A stretch of DNA of 64,000 nucleotides from Hyphomonadaceae bacterium (GCA_023384105.1 JAHDXR010000004.1:186001-250000), one strand, 5' to 3'; counted from the first letter of the stretch, positions 54,341 to 63,726 are shown. The notes: generated by a model not told the origin, from the letters alone. Translations and numbers: made by a program.

Positions 54341-55036
54341 TTATTCGCTTCCTCGGAAGCGGCCGTCGCCTTCTTCGGTGACGAGCACGACGTTGGGGTT
54401 TTCCGGCGCCTGGTCTTCGAACAGGCCGATGTCGAGTTCGGCTTGCGGTTCGGGGCCGCGCAGCGGCGCCGTCACGCGCGCGACGAGTTCGATGCGCTCG
54501 ACCGGCGCGAGCGGAGCGGCGACGCCCGGCGCATGCATCGGCCGCCAATAGGTGATCGCGAGCGCGAACTTGCCGTCGCGCTCGACGATTTCGCCGAGGC
54601 CGCTCTCGACGAACCGGCCCCAGCGCCGCATCAGCCGCCGGCGGTCGGCGTAGAGGTTCGGCAGCACCTCGGTGGCGAGTTCCGCCGGCGTGTTGAGCAG
54701 GGCGCGCGCTTCTTCCGGCGTGCGCGCGCGGCCGAGCGGCTTCTTCACCGCCGCGTCTCCGGTGCGCGCGACCGGCGCGGGCGGCGCGGGGCGCCAATAG
54801 CGCATCGTCACGCGCCAGGCGCCGTCGCGCCAGATCAGCTCGTAGAGCCCCGCGCCGTAGAGATCGGGCACGGCTGTCTCGGCCGCTTCGGGCGTGTCGA
54901 ACGCCTCCGGCAGTTCCTCGACGGCGAGGAATACCGGCCCGCCCGCCAGCGTGGTCGCTTCGTCTTCGGTGCGTGCGCGCGGCGCCTCCGGTTTGCGCGC
55001 CGCCGCGAGGTTCGCCGCTAAGGGGAAAATGCTCAT
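54341..55036 (-). CDS. hypothetical protein with an internal duplication
   Basis: A 231-residue soluble protein. Two segments repeat the same plan: LYGAGLYELIWRDGAWRVTMRYWRP and, about 90 residues on, VESGLGEIVERDGKFALAITYWRP, each preceded by a related helix. The second repeat is followed by a strand-rich tail. The function is unknown. The start ATG 55036 was preferred to the longer frame, which is antisense to the protease gene. Confidence 0.7.
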   Translation of the reverse strand: MSIFPLAANLAAARKPEAPRARTEDEATTLAGGPVFLAVEELPEAFDTPEAAETAVPDLYGAGLYELIWRDGAWRVTMRYWRPAPPAPVARTGDAAVKKPLGRARTPEEARALLNTPAELATEVLPNLYADRRRLMRRWGRFVESGLGEIVERDGKFALAITYWRPMHAPGVAAPLAPVERIELVARVTAPLRGPEPQAELDIGLFEDQAPENPNVVLVTEEGDGRFRGSE

Positions 55037-55147
55037 GCCTGCCGGCCTGCGGGCCTTCTCCACGGGCCGCCGCCGACATCGCCTTGTCATCGGGGGCGGC
55101 CAAGCTAAGACAATCGAGTTTCCGCGAAAACAGGTGGGGAGCCAAGC

Positions 55148-57160
55148 ATGTTGCATCGTCGCTGGAGCCTGGTGGCGCTGGTTCTCGCGCCGCTTCTGGC
55201 GCTGGGGGCGTGCGACCGCATCCGCGACGTGTGGGAGCGCGTCCGGGGCGGCGAGGACGCCGCCGCGCCGGCGCCCGCTTCGCTGGCGGACGTGCCGCTG
55301 GAGGCGCGCGCGCTGGCCGGCGCGGTGCAACCGCAGGATCAGGTTGCGGCGCTGCTCGCGCCGGAGCCGGTGCTGATCGCGCCGGGACAGATTCTCGTCG
55401 GCGCGCGGGTCGAGCAGGAACTGGCCGAGACGGCGAGCGAACTGGGGCTCGCCAGCAATTTCGTGCGGTCGCTCCGCACGCGCGGCGCCGACGCGCTCGA
55501 GCAATTGCCGGAGAACATGATCGAGCAGGTGCGCTCGCGCGCCGAGGCGGAAGCGTCTGAAGCGGCGCGGATCGCGGCGCGCGACGTGCTGGGGCGGCTG
55601 GGCGTCAGCGGCGAAGTCGAGGTGCGTCCGGGCGGCGTCGTCACTGTGAATCTCGTGGGCTCCGGCGCGAGCCCGACGTCGCTGCGCTTTGCGCAACAGG
55701 GCGCCGAGGCGATCGCCGAAAGTCCGCCGGCGATCGAATGGAACGAAGCCGACCGCTGCCCGCGCATCGTCACCCAGGGCCAACTCGAACGCGACATCGC
55801 CCTCGCCACACGCTGCGCCATCCAGCGGCTGCAGGCGTCGCGGCAGTTCGAGTACGCCGAGCCGAACTACATCGCCGATGCAGGCTTCACGCGCCCGCCG
55901 CGGCGCGACCAGGCGCCGGCGCCGCAGCAACAGCAGCCGGGACAGGCGCAGCCTTCACAGCCGGCGCCGCAGCAGCCGGCGCCGATCGCCGGCGGCGCGC
56001 CGAACGATCCGCTCTATGCGCTGCAGTGGCATTATCGTCCGCGCGGGGCGGGCGAGGGGCAGTCGGCCGGCGGCGCGGGCTTCTTGTCGTTCTGGGAAGC
56101 GGCGCAGGTCGGCTCGCGCGCGGTGCGCGTCGCGGTGCTCGATACCGGCATCGATCTCTCGCACCCGGACATCGCCGCCTCCGGCAATGTGGCCGCGGGC
56201 GTCGACATGATCGCCAATCCCGAACGCGGCGGCGACGACGACGGCGTCGACGCCGACGCCAACGACGCCGGCGACCGCTGCGGCGCGGCGACGGAGAATT
56301 CCTATCACGGCACCCATGTCGCCGGCACGATCGGCGCGGCGGCGACCAACGATCGCGTCGGCGTCGCCGGCGGGGCCTGGAACGTCACCGTCGTGCCGGT
56401 GCGCGTGCTGGGCCGCTGCGGCGGCGAACTGGCGGACATCGTCTCCGGCATCCGCTGGGCCGCGGGCCTCGCGCCGGCGATCAACGCCGCCGGCCAGCAG
56501 ATCGTGAACCAGAATCCGGCCGACATCATCAATATGAGCCTCACCATCCAGGCGCCGTGCCCGGCGTCGATGCAGGCGGCGATCGATGCGGCGGCGGCGC
56601 GCAACGTGATCGTCGTGGTCGCCGCCGGCAACAAGGCGAACCAGACGCGGCTCTATGCGCCGGCCAACTGCAACAACGTGATCGTGGTCGGCGCCAGCGA
56701 CGCGCGCGGCGGACTCTCGTTCTACTCGAACTTCGGCCCGGAAGTGGACCTGCTCGCGCCCGGCGGCGACGTGTTCGCCGACAGCGACGGCGACGGCCGT
56801 CCCGACGGCGTGCTGTCGACGCGCACGACGACAAGCGGCTGCTACGATCCGGTGAACCAGAATTCGACCGAGCGCTGCTACTACTCGTTCCTGCAGGGCA
56901 CGTCGATGGCGGCGCCGCACGTCTCGGCCGCGCTGGCGCTGCTGGCGTCGCAAAGCGGGCTGCGCGGGCGCGAGCTGGAGGATGCGCTGTTCGCCCGCGC
57001 GGTGAACCGTCATGGCGAGAACTTCGCCGAGATCGAATGCGCGCGCTCGCGCAATGCGACGCCGATCGCGCCGGGCTCGCCCACCTGCGCGCGCCCGAGC
57101 GGCAGAGGCTGGCTCGATCTTTCGCTGGCCGCGCAGAGCGTCGGCGGAGCCTCGCCATGA
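55148..57160 (+). CDS. subtilisin-like S8 peptidase, lipoprotein
   Basis: A 670-residue serine protease. The N-terminus MLHRRWSLVALVLAPLLALGAC ends in the lipobox LGAC (Cys22), so it is lipid-anchored. A propeptide-like region (residues 75-235) and a Q/P-rich linker (about 250-285) precede the catalytic domain. The triad is Asp332 in VLDTGIDLSHPD, His387 in HGTHVAGTIG and Ser586 in GTSMAAPHVS. The stop overlaps the next gene by 4 nt. Confidence 0.94.
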   Translation: MLHRRWSLVALVLAPLLALGACDRIRDVWERVRGGEDAAAPAPASLADVPLEARALAGAVQPQDQVAALLAPEPVLIAPGQILVGARVEQELAETASELGLASNFVRSLRTRGADALEQLPENMIEQVRSRAEAEASEAARIAARDVLGRLGVSGEVEVRPGGVVTVNLVGSGASPTSLRFAQQGAEAIAESPPAIEWNEADRCPRIVTQGQLERDIALATRCAIQRLQASRQFEYAEPNYIADAGFTRPPRRDQAPAPQQQQPGQAQPSQPAPQQPAPIAGGAPNDPLYALQWHYRPRGAGEGQSAGGAGFLSFWEAAQVGSRAVRVAVLDTGIDLSHPDIAASGNVAAGVDMIANPERGGDDDGVDADANDAGDRCGAATENSYHGTHVAGTIGAAATNDRVGVAGGAWNVTVVPVRVLGRCGGELADIVSGIRWAAGLAPAINAAGQQIVNQNPADIINMSLTIQAPCPASMQAAIDAAAARNVIVVVAAGNKANQTRLYAPANCNNVIVVGASDARGGLSFYSNFGPEVDLLAPGGDVFADSDGDGRPDGVLSTRTTTSGCYDPVNQNSTERCYYSFLQGTSMAAPHVSAALALLASQSGLRGRELEDALFARAVNRHGENFAEIECARSRNATPIAPGSPTCARPSGRGWLDLSLAAQSVGGASP

Positions 57161-57627
57161 ACCTGCAGGCGCTGCGCGGCTGGGGCGTCGTGGTGAGCGG
57201 CGCCATGATGGCGGCGGCGCTCGTCGTTGCGGTTCAGCCGGCGGCGCAGCCGCAGGCGCGGACGCAGGCCCCGGAGCAGACGTTCGAGGCGGCGCAGGCG
57301 CAGCCGCATGCGGCGCCGATCGCGTTCCTGGTGCGGTTCCAGGGCGGGGGGCCGATCGCGCGCGCGCAGGCGCTGGCGCAGCGCGGCCAGCAGGACGCGG
57401 CGCAGCGTCAGATCGAGGTTCAGCTTCGCCGCCAGCGCGACTTCGCCGGCCTCTGCTTCGACCGCTTCACCGTGGGTGCGGCCGAGATCGTGCTGCGCAC
57501 CTGCGCCGCCATTGTGGCGAGTGAACGCGAGAGCGTGCAGCAGCGCTGGCTAGTGCGGTTGCGGTCGATGCGCGCGGTTGCTTATGTCGACGCCAACGTC
57601 ACGGCGAGTCGCAGCGCGCCGGGCTAG
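57157..57627 (+). CDS. exported partner of the subtilase, I9-inhibitor-like tail
   Basis: A 156-residue protein. Signal anchor at residues 10-28 followed by a Q/A/P-rich stretch. The body has AAPIAFLVRFQGGG, two cysteines (GLCFDRF, RTCAAIV) and QRWLVRLRSMRAVAYVDANV, a pattern like the end of inhibitor I9/propeptide domains. The gene starts inside the protease stop (ATGA), so it is made in proportion to it. A trans-acting inhibitor or folding chaperone is plausible, not shown. Confidence 0.7.
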   Translation: MNLQALRGWGVVVSGAMMAAALVVAVQPAAQPQARTQAPEQTFEAAQAQPHAAPIAFLVRFQGGGPIARAQALAQRGQQDAAQRQIEVQLRRQRDFAGLCFDRFTVGAAEIVLRTCAAIVASERESVQQRWLVRLRSMRAVAYVDANVTASRSAPG

Positions 57628-57636
57628 GAGGCAGTC

Positions 57637-58536
57637 ATGGATTCCGGCGCGCCCGTCTCGATCGGCGGATTCGAGGAACGCATCGCACCCACGGTGGACG
57701 GCCTTGCGCTCTATGCGCGCGACTATCCGGCGCTGCTGCCGGAGACCGGCCTGCCGGTGATCTGCCTGCACGGGCTTACGCGCAATTCGCGAGACTTCGA
57801 GACCGTCGCCCCGCGCATCGCCGCGCTCGGCCGCCGCGTCGTGGCGCCGGACATGCGCGGCCGCGGCAAGAGCGCCAACGATCCCGATCCGGCGCACTAC
57901 GTGCCGGCCGTCTACGCGCAGGACGTGCTGGCGCTGATGGACAGGCTCGAGATTCCGCGGGCCGTGTTCATCGGCACCTCGATGGGCGGCCTCATCACCA
58001 TGGTGCTGGCGACGGTCGCGCCCGACCGCATCGCCGCCTCGATCCTCAACGACGTCGGGCCGAAGCTGAACGCGGCGGGGCTGTCGCGGATCGCGAGCTA
58101 TGTCGGCCATGTGCAGCCGGTGGCGTCGTGGGAGGACGCGGCCGAGGCGATCAAGGCGACCAACGGCGCGGCGTTTCCCGCGCATGCGGACGACAAGGCG
58201 TTCTGGCTCGCCTTCGCGCGGCGCACCTTCCGTGCGCGCGAGGATGGACGGCTTGAACTCGATTACGATCCGCACATCGCGCTGGCGTTCGCCGATGTCG
58301 ACGCAGACGCGCCGGCGCCGGACCTCATGCCGCTGTTCGCGGCGCTGGCGCAGAAGCCCATGCTCTCCGTGCGCGGTCAGATTTCCGACCTGTTCGGCGA
58401 GGATGTCGTCGAGACGATGCGCGCGGCCAAGCCCGATCTCGAAACCGTAACGGTCGAGAATGTCGGCCACGCGCCGATGCTGGACGAACCGGAAGCGTGG
58501 GACGCCGTGCTCAGCTTCCTCGCGAAGGCGAGCTGA
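57637..58536 (+). CDS. alpha/beta hydrolase
   Basis: A 299-residue hydrolase with CLHGLTRNSRDF (oxyanion), GTSMGGLI (Ser nucleophile) and a base histidine in VGHAPMLDEP. The substrate is unknown. It begins 9 nt after the protease-partner gene with GGAGGCAGTC upstream and could be part of the same operon. It overlaps the convergent membrane gene by 26 nt. Confidence 0.88.
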   Translation: MDSGAPVSIGGFEERIAPTVDGLALYARDYPALLPETGLPVICLHGLTRNSRDFETVAPRIAALGRRVVAPDMRGRGKSANDPDPAHYVPAVYAQDVLALMDRLEIPRAVFIGTSMGGLITMVLATVAPDRIAASILNDVGPKLNAAGLSRIASYVGHVQPVASWEDAAEAIKATNGAAFPAHADDKAFWLAFARRTFRAREDGRLELDYDPHIALAFADVDADAPAPDLMPLFAALAQKPMLSVRGQISDLFGEDVVETMRAAKPDLETVTVENVGHAPMLDEPEAWDAVLSFLAKAS

Positions 58537-58837
58537 GGCTCCACAGCAGGCGCGTGCCGAGCGCATCGAGCGCATGCCGCAGCGCCGCCGAGGCGCACGC
58601 TGCGACGGCGACCAGCGCGACCAGCTTCACCGCCGACCATAAGATCGGCAGCCCGCCGCGGTCGGACGGATCGGACACCAGCGGCGATTCGACAACCCAG
58701 AGCAGCGCAGCGGCCGCCCCTGCGCCGATCAAGGCGGCAAGGCCGCGCCAATAGATGTCGGCGGGGTTGGTGAAGCCGTAGCGGGCCGCGGCCGTCAGTG
58801 CGGCGGCGTAGACCAGGATGAGGACAAGATCGAACAT
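58511..58837 (-). CDS. small three-helix membrane protein, duplicate A
   Basis: A 108-residue protein starting MFDLVLILVYAAALTAAARYGF, with hydrophobic segments at about residues 3-22, 30-50 and 66-90. It ends ALRHALDALGTR followed by a short tail. It is paralogous to the next gene (58950-59246). Function unknown. Confidence 0.65.
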   Translation of the reverse strand: MFDLVLILVYAAALTAAARYGFTNPADIYWRGLAALIGAGAAAALLWVVESPLVSDPSDRGGLPILWSAVKLVALVAVAACASAALRHALDALGTRLLWSLSSPSRGS

Positions 58838-58949
58838 GCGCGCCATCCCATGCAGCGATCATGCCGCGGCATGGTAAAGATTGGTCCGCATGCGCGTGGT
58901 GAACCGCGCCGATGCGCCGTGCGTGCAGAGCGCGAAAACGCCGGCGTAT

Positions 58950-59246
58950 TTAGGATGAACGCGCGCCGGCGCGGTCGAGCAGATGGCGCAGTGTGGCGGC
59001 CGCGCACGCCGCGGCCGCCATCAATGCGGCAAGTGCGATAATGGCGCACCAGATGACGAATGCGCCGAAGCCGGCGGCGCCGGAGATCGTCGGCGAAGCC
59101 AGCTGCCATACCAGCGTCGCAGCTGCCGCCGTCAGAGCGACGCCCGCCGCGCTACGCAGGTAAACGCCGGCCGGCCTCGCGAAGGCGTAGCCGGCCGCGC
59201 CAATCAATGCGGCGCCGTAAGCCAGGATCAGAACGAATTCGAGCAT
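58950..59246 (-). CDS. small three-helix membrane protein, duplicate B
   Basis: A 98-residue protein, MLEFVLILAYGAALIGAAGYAF, ending TLRHLLDRAGARSS. It aligns along its full length with duplicate A, including the AALRH / TLRHLLD ending. TGGTAAAGATTGG is found upstream of both genes, so the duplication included regulatory sequence. Confidence 0.65.
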   Translation of the reverse strand: MLEFVLILAYGAALIGAAGYAFARPAGVYLRSAAGVALTAAAATLVWQLASPTISGAAGFGAFVIWCAIIALAALMAAAACAAATLRHLLDRAGARSS

Positions 59247-59322
59247 GTGCGCCTTCTTACGGCGGCCAGCATGCCTCCTCGTGGTAAAGATTGGACCGCG
59301 CGCGCATGGTGAATGCGCCGCG

Positions 59323-60099
59323 TTAGCGCGCTTCCGCCTTGGTCCCGACCATGTCGCGATAAGCCCGCCAGCTGGCGAGGCCGAGCCAGGGAAAGACGAC
59401 GACGAAGGCGACGAACCACGTCGCCGCGCCGGCCAGCACGAAGGCGGCTATGATGAACGCCCACAGCAGCAGCGGGGCGAAATTCCTGGAGACGGCGCGC
59501 AGGCTGGTGAACGTCGCCGCGAACACGTTGACGCGCCGGTCGAGCAGCATCGGCGCGGAGACGACGACAAGGCAGTAGGTGAAGAAGGCGACGATCCCGC
59601 CGACGATCGCGCCCGAGATCAGCATCGAATGGCCGTCCGCGGTGTTGAGGGCGAAGTCGACGAACTCGTCGACGGTGCGGTGCAGCCGATAGGTCGAGAG
59701 GCCGTAGACGATCTGGGCGATGCGGCCCCAGAGCAGGTAGATCAGCGTCAAAGCCAAGCCGAGATAGGCGACGTCCTGACGGAGCGCGCCGCGGACGAAC
59801 AGCATCTGCGCCAGCGTCGGCGTCTCGCCGTGCTCGAGCGCGCGGCCGGATTCGTAGAGGCCCATGGCCAGCATCGGCGCCAGAAAGACGAAGCCGCAGC
59901 TCAGCGACAGCGCCCAGAATGCGGCGTTGGAGGCGACCAGAGCATAGGAGAGCCACAGGCTGATGGCGGCGAGCGCGGCGCCGTAGATCAGATGCGGCAG
60001 CGGCGCCCGCCACAGATCGCTCCAGCCTCCGGCCAACCAGCGAAAGGGCGCGTCCATGCCCACGGCTCTCACCGAGGGCAGGGCAAAAGCCTGCTCCAT
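59323..60099 (-). CDS. DUF2189 membrane protein
   Basis: A 258-residue protein with six transmembrane segments. WLAGGWSDLWRAPLPHLIYG and FVFLAPMLAMGLYESGRALE are characteristic of DUF2189, a multipass family of unknown role seen in proteobacteria. ATG 60099 has GGAGGAGAGC upstream; the 23 residues before it are not part of the family. Confidence 0.88.
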   Translation of the reverse strand: MEQAFALPSVRAVGMDAPFRWLAGGWSDLWRAPLPHLIYGAALAAISLWLSYALVASNAAFWALSLSCGFVFLAPMLAMGLYESGRALEHGETPTLAQMLFVRGALRQDVAYLGLALTLIYLLWGRIAQIVYGLSTYRLHRTVDEFVDFALNTADGHSMLISGAIVGGIVAFFTYCLVVVSAPMLLDRRVNVFAATFTSLRAVSRNFAPLLLWAFIIAAFVLAGAATWFVAFVVVFPWLGLASWRAYRDMVGTKAEAR

Positions 60100-60254
60100 G
60101 CTCTCCTCCCAAACGCCGCGTCTGACGCGCAGCTGATGTAACCCTGGGTTCTTCATGCCCGGCTGCATTGAGCAAGATCAAGCCGGCGCGGTGAACGGTC
60201 GCCGTGTTTTGGCCCCTTTGCAGCTTATGTAACCGTGAGAAACGGAGGACTTAG

Positions 60255-60599
60255 ATGCAGATTCAAGTGAACACCGACAACACGGTCCAGGGCGTGGAGA
60301 GCGCCGCTGCGTTCGTCGAGCGCGAGCTTCGCAGCACGCTGGGGCGGTTCGAGGATCAGATCACGCGGATCGAAGTGCATCTGGGCGACGTCAACGGCGC
60401 CAAGCGCGGCAGCAACGACAAGCGCTGCATGATCGAAGCGCGGCTCGCGGGGCGCCAGCCGGAAACGGCCACCGAACAGGCCGACCGTCTCGATCTCGCC
60501 ATCACCGGCGCATCGCGCAAGCTGCTGCGTCTGATCGAGACCGCAGTCGGCAAGCGCGACGACGTGAAGGGCGCCGAAACGATCCGCAAAGCCGAATAG
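60255..60599 (+). CDS. ribosome hibernation factor (HPF/RaiA family), short form
   Basis: A 114-residue protein with the HPF/YfiA beta-alpha-beta fold, including FVERELRSTLGRFEDQITRIEVHLGD and a basic helix (RLDLAITGASRKLLRLIE). Such proteins bind the 30S decoding region and shut down translation in stationary phase. It lacks the C-terminal dimerisation domain of long HPF. CGGAGGACTT is the ribosome-binding site. Confidence 0.85.
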   Translation: MQIQVNTDNTVQGVESAAAFVERELRSTLGRFEDQITRIEVHLGDVNGAKRGSNDKRCMIEARLAGRQPETATEQADRLDLAITGASRKLLRLIETAVGKRDDVKGAETIRKAE

Positions 60600-60606
60600 C
60601 GCCGGC

Positions 60607-61737
60607 TTACAGCGCCCGTTTGAACAGCTCGCGATACTTGCCGGCGTCGAACGGGATGGCGTTGCTGAGCGTGGCGATGTCGCTGACGGCGTAGTCGATC
60701 GCGCCCTCGCCATGCTCGGCCTTCACGCCCATCGCGCTCAGATTGGCCGGCAGGCCGATGCGGGCGTTGAGATCGAGAATGTACTGAGCGAGGTCCGCGT
60801 TCGGCTCCAGCCAGAGCGCGCGGCGGATGCGGGCGAGCTTGTCCTCCGCGCCGCCGGTTTCGGCGATCATAGCCAGCGAATGCGGCAGGATCACCGCGTT
60901 CAGCGTGCCGTGATGCAGCTTGAGTTCGTGGATGCGTCCCAGCGCGTGGCTGAGGCCGTGCACGGCGCCCAGGCCCTTGGCGAACGCGAGCGCGCCTTCG
61001 AACGAGCCCATCATCATGTGCCAGCGCGCGTCGCGGTCCTGGCCGTTCTTCACCGCCCGTTCGAGCCACTTGCCGATGCGCTCGGCGCCGTCGAGGCCGA
61101 TCGCTTCGGCCGGCGGATGCACGACCGGGGTCAGCACCGCTTCGATGCAGTGGGTCATGGCGTCCATGCCGGTGGCGGCGGTGAGCAGCGGCGGCAGGCC
61201 GAGCGTGAGTTCGGGATCGCAGACGGCGGCGACGGGCACCAGGAACGGCGAGACGAACGTCTCCTTCATGCCGCTGTCGAGGATGACGACCGCGCCCGGC
61301 GACACTTCGCTGCCGGTGCCGGCCGTGGTCGGCACGGCGACGAGCGGCGGGATTCGGCCAATGTGGCGCATGCCGCGCTGCGAGCCGCCGAGGCGTGCGA
61401 ACGGGCCCTCGTGCGTCGCCATCAGGCCCATGGCCTTGGCGAGGTCCATCGAGGAGCCGCCGCCGAAAGCGATGATTCCGTCGGCGCCGGAGCTGCGGTA
61501 GGCGTCCGCGGCCTTGGCCGAGGCGCTTTCGGTGGGATTGGCCGGGGTTTCGGCGAAGACGCCCGCCGGCGGCTCGCCCAGCGCGCCGAGCAGCATATCC
61601 AACAGGCCGTTGGCCCTGAGCCCGGGGTCCGTCACCACGAACGGCCGGCTCACCGTGTGCGTCTTCAGCACCTTGGGCAGCTGCGCGAGGGCGCCGAAAT
61701 CGAACGTGCACTGGGTGAGGTAATTCATCTGGGCCAT
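60607..61737 (-). CDS. iron-containing alcohol dehydrogenase
   Basis: A 376-residue group III alcohol dehydrogenase. GGGSSMDLAKAM binds the cofactor; metal ligands lie in MDAMTHCIEA (His) and KGLGAVHGLSHALG (His). The enzyme probably interconverts a short alcohol and an aldehyde with NAD(P). ATG 61737 follows GGAGCGACCC. It is convergent with the HPF-like gene, 7 nt away. Confidence 0.92.
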   Translation of the reverse strand: MAQMNYLTQCTFDFGALAQLPKVLKTHTVSRPFVVTDPGLRANGLLDMLLGALGEPPAGVFAETPANPTESASAKAADAYRSSGADGIIAFGGGSSMDLAKAMGLMATHEGPFARLGGSQRGMRHIGRIPPLVAVPTTAGTGSEVSPGAVVILDSGMKETFVSPFLVPVAAVCDPELTLGLPPLLTAATGMDAMTHCIEAVLTPVVHPPAEAIGLDGAERIGKWLERAVKNGQDRDARWHMMMGSFEGALAFAKGLGAVHGLSHALGRIHELKLHHGTLNAVILPHSLAMIAETGGAEDKLARIRRALWLEPNADLAQYILDLNARIGLPANLSAMGVKAEHGEGAIDYAVSDIATLSNAIPFDAGKYRELFKRAL

Positions 61738-61827
61738 GGGTCGCTCCGTCGCGCTCTTGTCCCATAGTGGGGCGCCGGCCGCCACCGGCAATGGACATCT
61801 GCGGCGCCCTGGCTAGTCTCCGCCCTC

Positions 61828-63648
61828 ATGACTGAACCGGTTCTGGACATCTCCAATCTCGCCGTCACCTTCGACACGCCGGACGGCGACGTGCAGGCGG
61901 TGAAGGGCGTTTCGCTGTCGATCTCCAGCGGCGAGTGCCTGGGCGTGGTGGGGGAAAGCGGCTCGGGCAAGAGCCAGTCCTTTCTCTCCGCCTTCGGCCT
62001 CACGTCGGATAACGCCGCCGTCACCGGCTCGGTGAAGTTTCAGGGCCGCGAAGTGCTGGGCTTGCCGCGGCGCGAGTTCGACAAGTTTCGCGGCCGGCAC
62101 GTGGCGTTCGTCTTCCAGGACCCGCTGACGGCGCTGACGCCGCACCTCACCGTCGAGACGCAGATGAGCGAGGTGCTGGAGCACCATTTCCAGGTGAGGG
62201 GCGAGGCCGCCCGCCAGCGCGCGATCGAATGGCTCGAACGCGTGCGCATTCCGGAAGCGGCGCGCCGCCTTTCGCAATATCCGCACGAGCTGTCCGGCGG
62301 CATGCGCCAGCGCGTCATGATCGCCATGGCGATGATGGCCGAACCGGCGCTGCTGGTGGCGGACGAGCCGACCACGGCGCTCGACGCCACGGTGCAGGCG
62401 CAAGTGCTCGATCTGATCGAGGATCTGCGCAAGGACACGCAAGCCGCGGTGGCGCTGATCACCCACGACATGGGCGTGATCGCGCGAATGGCGCAGCGCG
62501 TGGCGGTGATGCGCCGCGGCGAAGTGGTGGAGACCGGCGCGGTCGATGAAATCTATTCCGCGCCGAAGGCGGACTATACGCGCATGCTGCTGAAGGCGGT
62601 GCCGCGCATCGACGGCGACCGCTACGTCGCGCTGCCGCAGCCCGACCAGGGCGCGCCGATCCTCAAGGTGGACGACGTGCGCGTGACTTTCCCGGTCAAG
62701 GTCAAGGACGGTTCGCTATTGGGCCAGACCAAGCCGCTGCGCGCCGTCGACGGCGTCAGCTTCACGCTGCAAGCGGGCGAGACGCTGGGCATCGTCGGCG
62801 AAAGCGGCTGCGGCAAGTCCACGCTGGCGCGGGCGGTGGTGCAGCTGCTGCCGCGCAATGCGGGCGAGGTGACGTTCCTCGGCCGCAACCTGCTGCCGAG
62901 CGAGCGCGAGCTGATCCGCCAGGCGCGCAAGGATCTGCAGATCGTGTTCCAGGATCCGCTCGCCAGCCTCGATCCGCGCATGACGCTGGGCGCTTCGATC
63001 GCCGAACCGCTGTTGGCGTTCGCGCCCGAACTCAATCGCGAACAGCGCGAGGAGCGGGTGAAGCAGATGATGGCGCAGGTCGGGCTCGACCCCGAACTGA
63101 TCAACCGCTATCCGCACGAGCTGTCCGGCGGCCAGAATCAGCGCGTCGGCGTGGCGCGGGCGATGATCCTGAAGCCGAAGCTGGTGGTCTGCGATGAAGC
63201 CGTCTCGGCGCTCGACGTGTCGATCCAGGCGCAGATCCTGAAGCTGCTGGCCGACCTGCAGCGCGAGTTCAACACCAGCTTCCTGTTCATCAGCCACGAC
63301 CTCGCCGTCGTGCGCGAGATTTCGCACAACGTGCTCGTGCTCTATCTCGGGCGCGCGGTGGAGTACGGGCCGGCGGAGGTGATCCTGCGCGATCCGCGCC
63401 ATCCCTACACCAAGGCGCTGCTCTCGGCCGCGCCCACGCCCGATCCGAACATCGCCCGCAGCAGGCCGCGCGTGCGCCTGGTCGGCGATCTGCCGAGCCC
63501 GCTCGACACGCGCGCGCCGCTGCGCTTCCTCAAGTCGCGCGTGATCGACAATCCGGATGCGGTGCAGTACCGCCCGCAATGGATCGAAGTCGCGCCCGGC
63601 CACTTCGTGGCGGAACACGACCCGGTGGAGCAGAATGCAGCGGCGTAG
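61828..63648 (+). CDS. ABC transporter double-ATPase, oligopeptide/nickel type
   Basis: A 606-residue fusion of two ABC ATPases (OppD-OppF-like, as in YejF). The first has GESGSGKS, LSGGMRQR and VADEPTTALDATVQ; the second GESGCGKS, LSGGQNQR and CDEAVSALDVSIQ. The second domain ends with a Rossmann-like extension. In the second Walker B the usual DEPV/T is DEAVSALD. Permease and binding-protein genes are not in the window. Confidence 0.92.
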   Translation: MTEPVLDISNLAVTFDTPDGDVQAVKGVSLSISSGECLGVVGESGSGKSQSFLSAFGLTSDNAAVTGSVKFQGREVLGLPRREFDKFRGRHVAFVFQDPLTALTPHLTVETQMSEVLEHHFQVRGEAARQRAIEWLERVRIPEAARRLSQYPHELSGGMRQRVMIAMAMMAEPALLVADEPTTALDATVQAQVLDLIEDLRKDTQAAVALITHDMGVIARMAQRVAVMRRGEVVETGAVDEIYSAPKADYTRMLLKAVPRIDGDRYVALPQPDQGAPILKVDDVRVTFPVKVKDGSLLGQTKPLRAVDGVSFTLQAGETLGIVGESGCGKSTLARAVVQLLPRNAGEVTFLGRNLLPSERELIRQARKDLQIVFQDPLASLDPRMTLGASIAEPLLAFAPELNREQREERVKQMMAQVGLDPELINRYPHELSGGQNQRVGVARAMILKPKLVVCDEAVSALDVSIQAQILKLLADLQREFNTSFLFISHDLAVVREISHNVLVLYLGRAVEYGPAEVILRDPRHPYTKALLSAAPTPDPNIARSRPRVRLVGDLPSPLDTRAPLRFLKSRVIDNPDAVQYRPQWIEVAPGHFVAEHDPVEQNAAA

Positions 63649-63652
63649 CGGG

Positions 63653-63726
63653 GGACCGCGGCTCTTCAGACCCGCATCGTTCTGCACCGCTGAGGGGATG
63701 CGGACCTGAAGGTCCGCGGCCCTTTA
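63653..63726. repeat. long hairpin after the ABC gene
   Basis: GGACCGCGGCTCTTCAGACCCGCATC at the left is mirrored by GATGCGGACCTGAAGGTCCGCGG at the right. The left side repeats the start of the 54311 hairpin (GGACCGCGG..CTTCAGACCCGC). It may work as a terminator. Confidence 0.65.

Noticed and set aside
55036-55930. Upstream extension of the duplicated-module gene
   Set aside because: The extension is antisense to the subtilase gene; the ATG at 55036 gives a self-contained protein.
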